Part shown: positions 41,301 to 53,300 of the stretch, piece by piece
How positions within the stretch are numbered: the stretch's first letter is position 1
Layout of the letters: the number at the start of each line of letters is the position of its first letter
From: Trichobilharzia szidati
Lineage: Eukaryota > Platyhelminthes > Trematoda > Strigeidida > Schistosomatidae
Direction of reading: 5' to 3'
Length of the DNA stretch: 64,000 bases
NCBI GenBank assembly: GCA_944472155.2
Contig: OX235272.1
Span: 14,244,354-14,308,353 of the forward strand
Position numbers and translations under genes: made by a program
Notes under the pieces: generated by a model
The model's input: the letters and a program-made list of their open reading frames with translations, nothing else
Told to the model about the DNA's origin: nothing
Database searches by the model: none

Positions 41301-44300
41301 AGTGGGACTTCAGTGCAAGGTTGACATGGAGGAGATCGTGTGAAGAGGAGTTGAAACAGTATGGACTAACATGGATGCAGGTGAAAAGTATAGCAGAAGA
41401 CAGAAGCAAGTGGAGACGTGTAGTTGAAGCCCCATGTTCCACTAGGAACCCAAGGGAACAATAATAATAATAATAATCAAATTGAAGTCAATCATTCTTC
41501 ATCGTTTGATTCACGTTCCTCTCCATGTTGTAAAAATATTTACTGTTCTTTTTATGACACTAGCATGTATTCTTCCTATGATCAAAGTATTCTTCTAAAG
41601 TATAACTAACTTTTCTCTATAATTTTACGCTTGTCTTTAGATCAAGTAGGAAAATTTCTATAAATGGACATTTTAAAGAAATGCTTTCTTTTCACTGATG
41701 ATAATTTTCTCTACTCCTGTATATTTACCTTAAAATGACTATATTTTGAAGTTATCGCACACCCATGACGCCTCTTGTATTTTCCACCCATTGGTTGTTA
41801 ACTCCCCAAACCTATCAGTTGTCAAAGTCTTTTCTGATCAGATATCCGATACCGATCTTCATCTTTTGTGTTCCAATGATTCCAAAGTTTCAGTAGTGGT
41901 GTTGTTTTTATGGAGTGTTGGGTTTCTAGCCCCGCATCTAATCCTCCCTCTTTACTGAGCTTACTACCGTATAGGCAAGGTTTAGGTGTATGTCAGTCGG
42001 AAATCGAACCCGGAACATGTGGTTGGTGAGGATTCTAACATTAAACCACTGGCACGTCGAGGTCTTCAAGAAGCTATAGATTCAGCATCTTTGTTTAGGA
42101 CTGTTGTTTGAGTTAGTAGAAGCTCTCTTATGTCAACGGTCTGTCTTCTCTTGTTCCTAAGCACCAGTGGCGTTCGACTATTGTGGTCGGTGTTGTGTTT
42201 AACAGTTAGAGTTATTCTCCTTAGCTCATTAAGGTTCGTATTGTGTTCGGAGTCTACTAGGTCGCGTTGCTGGACACATCAAATGACAAAGTAAGACTAT
42301 CTCTATTGTCCACTTGGATATTTTTTATTATTATCATGTGTTTAGTTTAAGCGGTATACCTGTTAGCTTTCTTGTTTTACTCGTGTATTGTCTTCATAAG
42401 TGGATTTTCTCTAATTCCTTTTACCCTGTTTCAAGTCACTAGTAAGTTAACACTTTCAGTCCATGCTACATTATGAAATTTTGTTGCATCTACTTCCTTT
42501 TTATTTTCCCCTGAATCATTCATTCACTAATCAGTTATTAACTTTTTCAATGAGAAGTATTTGCAGTTTCATTATTGTAGTGTGGTGAGAGCTGGCTGCT
42601 AGTCAAAGTTGGTAGACAGTAATTGACGTCAATGTTTATGTCCCCAATATTGGTGGTGAGAAAATAGGAACAAAGGCTTCAAGTAGGCGGATACAGTTAG
42701 CATATGGATGATCTGACACAGCCACAAAGAGATGCAAGGTTAACTTTCTGTGAGAAACAACCATCAATCAGAAGACTGTATTGTTTACTAACAATAATCT
42801 ACAATAATGTACATTAAAATCTATAAATATGTGTTGATTTTCCTTAATAAACGATCCGTTGCCTGGCCCTTGTCTTCTGTCGTTACAGTAGGAGCAAAGA
42901 TTGGTGTATATAGAGAGTAAGAGACTTTGGTTATATTGGGGTCTCAGGTTCACTAATGTAATTTCTTTTTTTTGATGAAACTAAGTTTTTTTTACCCGTG
43001 TTGCTTAACAAATACGATATCATTGTAAGTATGTAACGACAGAAGACAAGGGACAGGCGACAGATCGTTTTTTGAGAAAATCTTCAGATATCTATAGATT
43101 ATAGATTTTTATGTACATCATTATTAGCGTTGTTGTCAGCGGAGAAGCAACGTCTTCTGATCGGTTGTTTTCCTGCTGAAGATTATTCTGTCATCTCTTT
43201 GTGGTTGTTTCTGAGATAGTTAAGTCATATTATAACAACAGAAGACAAGGGCCAGGCAACGGATCGTTTATTAAGGAAAATCAACACATATTTATAGATT
43301 TTAATGTACATTATTGTAGATTATTGTTAGTAAACAATACAGTCTTCTGATTGATGGTTGTTTCTCACAGAAAGTTAACCTTGCATCTCTTTGTGGCTGT
43401 GTCAGATCATCCATATGCTAACTGTATCCGACTACGCAAAGTCTTTGTTCTCATTTTCTCACCACCAATATTGGGGACATAAACATTGACTTCAATTACT
43501 GTCTACCAACTTTGACTAGCAGCCAGCTCTCACCACAACTATACATCAGAAATCCCCGTTTTCAACATTTTTAACTTGAATAATATTTACCTGCCTGTGC
43601 TGGAGATAAATAATTTCATATAAGAATTATATGTATGTTGACTACGTGTCAACTATCATTCTTTTGTAAAAAGTTGCTTATTGATTAATATAATATTTCG
43701 CATTCTAGTGATCTAACTAATCAACTTCTTTTGGAGTAAGTCAACAGAAAAGAATGTGAATGAGTTAGTTAAAAAAAAAAGAAAAGAGAGAACAATACAA
43801 CACAATATTAACCTGCTTGTTTTCTGTGTTTGTGTATAATTTTCGTTCGAGAAAGTTTCACTTTTTTGTTTGTTTGCTTACGTCCAACTGCACTGCACAC
43901 TGTGTTTGCCTATGTATGCTTTGCACCCCTTTAGGTATATGTGTGTGTTGTTTGTACTCAGTGATGAAGATGAGAAGTCTGATATTTCATTCTCGATAGG
44001 ATTTATGTATATTTTCCACCCATTTTAAACAGAACTGATAGTTGGTGGTCATAGCAAAAACTTCAGAGTTGACTCTGGCTCGGTGTAAGTGGAACACAGA
44101 GGGAATAGAGTGAGAAAATGAAGTGAAATATTAGACGGTTGGAGGCAATCGGTAGCAAGCCTTGGACCTAAGTTTTGTGCTAGTTGGCACTCCTCAGCAA
44201 GGTGTATCTGCAACCTTGAAGGAACTCATGTCCCTTCTGAAATTCGAACCCACGTCACCCAGTGAAATATCCCAGTGTAAAAATTATGTTTCAGCGACAT

Positions 44301-47300
44301 GGCAAATTTGACTGATAGAAGAACTAGACGCATGACATTAGAGGTCAGTCAGGAGCATCAACAGTTCAGTGGCAACGTCTGTGACTGCAGTACTGAGTGA
44401 TTCGAGCTCTAGTCTCAGAAGGGACATGAGTTCCTTCAAGATTGTAGATACACCTTGCTGTGACTGGTGAGTGAGTGCCAACAAGCACGAAAACTAGATC
44501 AGGCAAGGCTTGCTGCCGACTGTCTTCAAATATCTTAGAATAATTTGTCACCAATATGTCAAACAACAAGTTGGCAGAAGAAGCATCCGGAGAAGATAGG
44601 ACTTCAGGTGAACATAGAGAAAACAGAGGTGATGAAGATTCCTGGCCAACACCACCAACAGCAACAACAACAACACACAACAATCAGCATAAATGGGAGG
44701 AACCTGAAAGAAACAACCTCCTTCACCAACCAACCTGGGAAGCATCGTTTCAACTACAGGCGGAACTGACGAGGATGTCAAAGCAGTGAGGATCGGAAAA
44801 GCAAGACAAGCTTTCACTGCTCTCAAGTCTGTGTGGAGGAGGTCAACAGCCCTACTCAGTCAGCATCAAAACGAAGATAAGATCCAGATTTTCAACTCCA
44901 ATGTGAAGTCAGTCAGTGCTACTCACTATACGGATGGATCAGAGACTTGCACTGCACTGCGCGTCATAAAGAGCATCTCAAACAAACTACACACCTTCAT
45001 CGACAGCTGTCTTCGCTGAATACTCCGCTCAATATGAGATGGCCAGAAAAGATCAGCAACAGAGAGGGATCTCTGTCAATGAGCGAACCAACACAGCAGG
45101 AACCGATTGTGAAAGAAATAGGCAGGCAGGAAGAAATGGAGATGGATTGGCTGGCCATACTCTGAGGAAACAAACCATGAAGTGAGTGACATCACTAGAA
45201 AAGCCATTGCTCGAGTGGAACCCGACTGTATTGGAAGCGGCGAGTTGGTCGTGAGTGCGAGGATGGGTGACTTTGAGGAGGTCATGTGAAGAGGAGATGA
45301 GAGCGTGTGGAGCCAGGTGAAGACTCTAGGAGAGAACCGAACGCCATGGAGACGCCTGGCTGAAGCCCTCTATGTTCCTCTAGGAATTAAAGGAAACAAT
45401 AATAATAATAATACGTGTTAGATCACGGATGGATATCAGTTAAAGAAACATTGAAAACCAGCATGGAGTATAGGGCAGCTGTTTCATCCCACTAGTTTGG
45501 GAATCATCGGCAGCACGCACCCAATGGGATGAAACAGCTGTCCAATACTCCATGCTGGTTTTCAATGTTTCTTTAACTGATGTCAATCCGTGGTCAAACT
45601 TGTATTAAGTTGATTCATTCTGCTCTATATATCAATTTATGCAAAGGCACACGATCACCTTGGAAGACCTACACACGTTTCGGAGAACGTTTAGCTGTCG
45701 TAACTTATCAACAAAATTGACCGATATATTTCTGCTTCAGACTGCGGTTACTGGAGTCGGAATTCAGTTGGAAGGTCTATATTCACTGAAACGCCTCCAG
45801 TTGATGAGTCTCAGATACAACCAAAACATGCGTTTTGTATTTCTTTACTTAACTACTACAAGATTTAAATATAGAGATCATCAAATAAATCTCTCAGATT
45901 TAGGGATTTTCATTTATGATTATTGTATAATTCCATTGCGATTCACAAATACTTTCAACGTTCAACACATATATGTAGATGTTTTTTTTGTGCATGCATA
46001 TACATTTTGACCCTATTCTCTTTTTTCATTGAATTGCATTGTATGATGTAATGTAATGCCTCAAATGATGGTTAATGCATGTTTTCACTTTAGGTTTTTC
46101 AACACTTTATACGACTGTCTATGTTCGTTTTTATTTTTCTAAAAAAAAGTAAATGCACACTAATATTTAGATGTAAAATCAGCTCACTACTGCTCATATA
46201 TAAGTATTGTGTATGCTTTCTTTGTCATTTAGTCGATATTTTATAACTTGAAGTTGGTTTCCGTTTTAGTTGGTCAAAAAGATTGACCTTTTAGCGTGTG
46301 TATCTGTTTGTTTTCACGAGTTGATCACGGATTGATATCAGTTAGAAAACCATTTTTACAATCAGGGAGTACTGTACAGCTGTTGTTTCATCCTAGTTTG
46401 CGACTCACCGGCAGCACACACCCAGGAAAATCCTTCCTGTATCAAGTCACCAGAGAGCATCAAATCAATTTTCAATCCTTACAAACCAACTACTGAAAAT
46501 TAATCTGATGCTCGTTAGTGACTTGCTGCAGGATGGAGTTTCCTGCAGTTCTAGTGAGAAGTCGTGACGAGTGAGGTCCATCCTGTCGGGAGTGAGGATG
46601 GATTTTCCTTCCTATGACATTGGTTGGAGGTCGCGCTGAAAATCACGAATTGTTAGAATTCATGAGTCCGAGTGGCTGAATGGTATACGAGCTTGCCTTG
46701 TAATAGGAAGGTCCTGGGTGGGCACGTACTACCGATGATTCCTAAACTTGGATGAAACAGCAGTCCAGTACTCAATGGTTCTCTAATTGATATCAGTCCG
46801 TGGTCAACCCGTCAGAACAAATCTAATCCCTTTCAAAGCAACTTTTGAAAAGTATATCTGTTGGTCTGTTAAGACAAGATCGTTAACTTTACTGTCTTTA
46901 TTTGGGGTTAAGAAATAGAAATTTCTGAATAACTGGGAAAAGTTACAGTCAAAACTGTTAGTAATAACAACTGTCGTCAACCACTATCAATTTTTTTTCA
47001 GAAATGTTAGTAGAACTAACTCTTTTTGATGATGATGATGATATGGTTGTGTTCTCTCAGGTGGAATAGTTCAGTTGCAGAGCTTTGATTTTCCTTCTAG
47101 ACAATATATTTAGCGCTTCATTCTATGTGATAGGAAGTGAAGTGATAGAGCACGTTGATCGCTTCACTTATTTGAGAAGTACCATCAGCCCCAACGGGTT
47201 GATCTCTGACGAAATCTCAGCACGGATACAGAGGGCTAGTTTCGCATATGCCCGTTTACGCCGTCTCTGGCGTAGACGTGATATCCGGCTATCGATCAAA

Positions 47301-50300
47301 GGGCGTGTGTACTGCTCAGCAGTATGGCTGTGAGACCTGACCTTTGAGAGTAGAAGACATGAAAAGATTAGCTGTCTTTGATCACAGGTGCCTGCGTTCT
47401 ATCTCCCGTGTGAAGTGGTACAATAAGGTGAGCAATATTGAGGTTAGGTATCGGTCGAGTGCTAGGTAAGGAGGGGACTGTGAAGCTACATCGACTGAGA
47501 TGGTTAGGACATGTGTTACGAATGAATGCCTAGTCATCGCCTTCCTCGACAATGGGCAATGTTAGCTGATATAGGGTCAGGCTGGAAAAGAGCTAGCCAG
47601 TGGCGGTCAAACGAAAACATGTCACCAGTCAATGAAATCTACAACAGTTAGTCTAAGCCAGCCAGCCATGTAGGAAGGTGTAGACTGGCTTCCTGACTGG
47701 TTGGGGTCCTCGGGACGGTAAAAACCAATGGTTGGAAACGATTGGTGACATGGCTAGCTCAAAGTCGTTGTCAATGGCTGGCGCAGATGCATCCATTCCT
47801 TGCGACTTATGATTTCCAATGAAACTGTTTTGTTCTTCGTTATTACTATACCTTTGTCTCACACCTCTGTTTACTGTCTCTAATATGCATTTCTCCTACT
47901 TTGTTCTGTTGCTTTGTGTGCTATGAGGAGGGAGTGTGGCGACTTGAACTGGTGCACATATGTGCAAAGTTCTATGTCAAAAACCGACCGACCGACCGAC
48001 CGATCATTCTATGTGAGCGCTGAAGATTTTGTCTGGAAGGACAATGAAAGCTTTGCGATTTAACCACTGATATCAAAGAGTGAACACATATTAAAACATC
48101 CAGCTGAGGTACAAATCTCCTCTTTTATTATTTCAGGAATTAACTCTTTTCACCTTCGCCTTCTCATAGACTGAAATACTTTAAAAGATTTAAAATATAC
48201 ATAGAACATTTAAACGTCTTAAGGAGAGATATTAAGAAAGTGAAGTTTACGCATAATTTGTATCGAACATCCTTGTATCATTTAAGTGTAAACTAATGCG
48301 TTAACCTGTCGATCAACTTCAAGCAGTAATTATAGTTGAGTTCATACAAAATTCATTTTATGAAAGGGACTTATGTAAATTCATAATTTCTTAGGAATCT
48401 AACATTTCCATACAGTAATGCATGATTTTCTAGTGTGCAGCTGTGATTTATCGCTGTTATAATCAAATAGGAATTTAAAAATAAGTTTGTTAGATAACAT
48501 ATTTTCAAGTATTGGTCTTGTAGGGATTTTGTTTGATTGCATGGAGGATTTCATCATGAGCTGACATCAGTTAGAGAACCACTGGAAAACCTGGGAGTAC
48601 TGGACAGCTGTATCGTCCTAATTTGGGACTCTTCATCAGTACGCACCCACCGGAATTCGAACCCAGGACATTCTGATTACAACGCGAGCTCGTAGACCAT
48701 TGAGCCACTAGGACCTGGGGTTCTAGTGGGAAGCCGTGACCATTAGGGTACAGCAGGTTGAAGATGAGGCAGTAACTCATCGAAGAAAACACTGCGAAAT
48801 GGTCGCGGTATGTCGTGAATTGGCAGAAGTTAGAATTCAAGGACCATTGGATCGGGTCCCAGTGGCTCAATGGTCTACGAGCTCGCCTTGTAACCAGAAA
48901 GTCCTGGGTTCGAATCCTGGTGGGTGCGTATTGATGAAGAGCCCCGAACTGGGACGAAACACCTGTCCAGTACTCCTTTCAGGTTTTCCAGTGGTTCTCT
49001 AACTGATGTCAGCTCCTGATGAAATCCTCCATACAATCAGATATCATATCACCTACATTTTGCTTATGTGTAGTAGTTTTACTGAATAAACTATTTTGTC
49101 GTTAAATTTCGTTTCAACTAGCTATTTGAAAATCACCTATTAAGTTGTGAAACCTTAGTAAGTGAGTTTGCTAGGAAATGCGTGATGCCAACTAATTACT
49201 GCCTTGACATTTCATGGTGATCACAGTAGATGTAAGTTGAAAGGGAAGTAGAAACAACTAAGTCATGTTGCTTCATGTCATTTCGTGAAGTCTCTCATTG
49301 TTTCCCTTTATCTGCACAGTTTTCAAAAACTAGTATTCTCACACCCCAGATAACTTGGTTTTAAGTTGATTATAATATCACAAAGATACTCAAGTACTTT
49401 TCAACTTAGTGCATCCGTGGTCCGGCGGCAGAATGCTCGCCAACCACGAATGTCACCTGCAGTTCGATCCCCAGCTGACGCACTCCTAAACTTCGCTGAG
49501 CCGGCAATTAGACCGGTGAACCTTCCCTCTTTACCAGGTTTACTGTTGGCTCGGTGATGTTTAGGAGTGAACTGAAGTGCCATCGAACCCAGATCATGTG
49601 AGTGGTTGGCGAGAATTCTGCCACTGAACCACCAACTCAACCATGTGATATTTTGCCGTTTCTAAATATTTTGCAATTATGAAGGATTTTAAGAGAGAGA
49701 GAGAGGGGGGAAGGAGAGAGATCCCTTGGTAAGTTGCACTGTTGAAGAGTCCCAAACTGGGAAAAAAGTGACAGTGACATTCCAGGCTAAATTATTTAGA
49801 CAGGTGATTTTCTATAGTTTCTAGAGATTTTCGTCTTAAGTTATTCTCTCTTGATATGTGTAATTTATAAATTTATTTTTTTATCAGTTAGATAAGTATT
49901 TAACTAGGAAGATTGCAGCTACTTTTATATAATTATCAGTAGTATATTAGTATTTTATTTTTTTTTGAGTTCATTTATGTCGTTATTCTGTACTTATATC
50001 ACAGTTTCACCTTAATTTCACTTATTTTAATTTTCGTTTATTATGAAAGTAGTATAATTTATATTAAATGAATTTGACTAACTTCTCTGTGGTATTTTTA
50101 AATTCATTTCTGAAACCCATTCATTCATCATTACTAAACTGGTTAGTTGACCAACTGACTCTTTTCATTTCCAAGAGTTGATTTGTTTATACGAGTTTGA
50201 CCACGGATCGATATCAGTTAGAGAACCATTGAGAAAACTAGCACTGGAGTTCCGGACTGCTGTTTTCTCCATCCTAGTTTGGGAATCATCGGTAGTACGT

Positions 50301-53300
50301 GCCCACCCAGGAACTTCCGGTTATAAGGCAAGCTCGTATACCATTCAGCCATTGAGACCCAACTCAATGGCCAGTCCATGAATTCTAACTTTTACCAACT
50401 CGTGATTTAGCGCGACTACAAACCAGTGTCATCGGTGTGAAAATCCATCCATACATCCCGACAGGATGGTCACCACTTCTCACTAGAACTAACTCCAGGA
50501 AACTCCGTCCTGTAGCAAGTTGCTAACGAGCATCAGATAAATTTTCAGTGGTTGATTTTTAGGGATTTGATTTGTTTTCACCGAATTTGAACACAGGGAA
50601 CTATTGAACCATTTTAATACTGGTTGTATTTGAATGAAAGCAAACGATGAAAGGAGTTGAAGTTTCTGTAGAAATTTGGTCAAGTTTTGGGGGTGGAGTT
50701 GCTAGCACCACACCCCAACCCTCCCTCTTTATCCGGGCTTGGGACCGGCTATAAAACTAGTGACCTAGTAATCCGGATCAGAAACTTGGCGGGTCACAAA
50801 GAATATTTCCAACAGGTTGTGCAGACCTTTATCAACAACTAACTGTCTTCGCTGGCTCTATACTCAAGATCAGATGGCCGCCGGAAAGAACAAGAACCAA
50901 CAAGAAACATACTATGGGAAGAAACAAACGAAACAAGAAGCAATCGCCCAACAAATATGCAGGAGAGGGTGGAGATGGATTGGACACTCACTCGCTGAGG
51001 ACGCCACTCGCTGGGTGACATCGTGCGTCAGGCCAAAGCTCGAGTGAAACCCGAAAGGGAGGCGGCGAGTGGGACGTCAGTGCAAGGGTGACATGGAGGA
51101 GATCGTGTGAAGAGGAGTTGAAACAGTATGGACTAACATGGATGCAGGTGAAAAGTACAGTAGAAGACAGAAGCAAGTGGAGGCGTACAGTTGAAGCCCT
51201 ATATTCCACTAGGAACCCAAGGGAACAATAATAATAATAGTAATAGACAGTTATGGTAAAACATAGCATTCGTAATATATTCGTCTTTTTTTTTCAAAAA
51301 AATGTTAATCTAATTATTTCTCTCTTTGTAGTTATATTTTTTTAAATATTTAATTTCAAATTTTTATTTATTTATTCATTCATTCACAGAAGTCAAAGAC
51401 GTTTAACACTCATTCAAAGAGCTCGAGCTGCGTTGCATAAGGTAGGTAATTTATTGTTGTCTTGACTTTCATGGATTTGATTGATTCCAAGTAAGATCAA
51501 GAACTTTCAAAAACCAGGGTGTGTATTGAACACTTGTTTGATTGATCCTAGTTGAGGACTTTACAGCAGTACACACCCACGATCTCACTGGGGATCGAAC
51601 CCAGAACCTTCAGGTTACTAGGCAAACCCGTTCGTTGATCACTGGATGATGACAATGACTGGAAATGGTGTGTATTGATGTATAGTCTGGAAATTGGATG
51701 AAACAGCTGTTCAGTACTCCCTTGTTTTCAATAGTTCTCTAATTGATATCAGTTTTTGCTATGACTTGAAATTATTGTTGTCACTAAGATGCTTTATATA
51801 TTCACATAGAAATGCGACAGAATAAATTTACGATATATGTAACCTAATTCTGCATATTCTAACCTTTTTCACGTATGAAAAAGTGCTTTCTGTCAATTTT
51901 TTCCATTAAATACACTCATATTAATATGATAAAACCATTATTCTAGTTTCTTTTGAGTATACATACATTTCTAAGGATTTCTTTCAACGTTTAGGTAAGA
52001 GAGAAGATTTGTAGCTTATATAGATGATTTTGATATGACTTTGTTCACAACTAAATCACCCAGCTGTCATTTTGACATTTATAAAAGATATGCAGACGAC
52101 ACTTTCGTTATCTGCGATAAAAATGTAATTCTTGATGGTGTCTTCTTTGCTTTCAACAACAGCCATCCTTCTTTACAATACACAGTAGAAAAGGAGTCCG
52201 AACTAAGTATTCCCTTTCTTGATTGTGCCTTAGCAGACGTAATGATGGATCTCTCAAAAGTTCTATCTACCGGAAAAAATGTATCCGCCGGAGACAGTGA
52301 TGGTGATTAGTCACAATAGATTTGTAGAGTGTGGGGTAGGAAAATTGACAAGTCAGTTCAAGGTTATAAAAGGTGTCAGGTGAGTGGCTAGTACAAAGTG
52401 GTCTGTGTTAAACAGGAGATAGTAAGACTGCGATGAGAGGTTCATAATGAAATAACGAATATGTGAAATGAAACAGGTGGAGGCATATATTGAGAAAAGT
52501 GATAATATCACTAATAATAAATCCGGATAGTATAAATGAAAATTTCGATAGTATTGAGAGAATGTTTGCATGAGTGGCATAAATTATGACGAATAATAAT
52601 AATATTTGTAATAATAAGCAAAGGAAAAAAAAGGCCGAGAGAGTTAAGGGGAAGGAGCACTCTTGGTGAGAACAAGAATCATCAATCCAAGTTTGGTCAC
52701 GGTAGGAACAGCGTCTGGACGTGTTCTTTTTGGATACAAAGTTCCGGTTTAGTCGATCCTATTGCAACAGCTTCAGCTATGTGTAGGAGACGTAAACGAA
52801 CTGTACGTGATAACGACTGCGGAATTCGGTATATAACCCTGAGAGCTGTGTTAGCATCGATGCGATGTCCAGTATCGACCAAGTGTGACAGGATCGAGCT
52901 TTTTATGTAATTAATTTCCCCCTGCTGAACCAAGCTGATAAATGTTCTCGAACCCATAGACGGACCTGTCTAATCGTGCGCCCTATATAACTTGAACCAC
53001 AGGAACAGTTGAAATGGTATATGCATGAATAAGAGCTAAGCTTAAGTAAGACATCTTTGAGTTGCTGGGTGAACATTGGACGGAAGATTAATGTATGTAA
53101 ATATTGAATAACTGTGGTGTACAGACAAATACAGTCATCCAGAGAGTCTTTACAACGGTTTCGTACTTGTGATTACTATACAGCTATAAAGATCTACGAT
53201 TTCAGTGACTGCTGACTGACAGAATTGGTTGTTCATTCTTAATCAGGACAGAATAAAAGTATCAATTCTAACTCCAGAGCTAAAAGTTCTCTGTTGGTCT

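Larger units (their letters stand above)
48503..49038. repeat. Hammerhead SINE, inverted pair
   Basis: A minus copy (48503-48718) and a plus copy (48720-49038), 3' ends outward. Flanks agataacatat (48492-48502) and agatatcatat (49039-49049) differ at one base. Pol III box-like gtggctcaatggtctacgag and gggttcgaatcctgg occur in the plus arm. Confidence 0.75.

Noticed and set aside
45639..46010. 123-codon open frame
   Set aside because: No homology, no start or splice context, and AT-rich low-complexity content; chance frame.
48855..48920. tRNA genes suggested by A- and B-box-like motifs
   Set aside because: The motifs recur in every SINE copy and no cloverleaf with an acceptor stem forms; they are SINE promoters, not tRNA genes.
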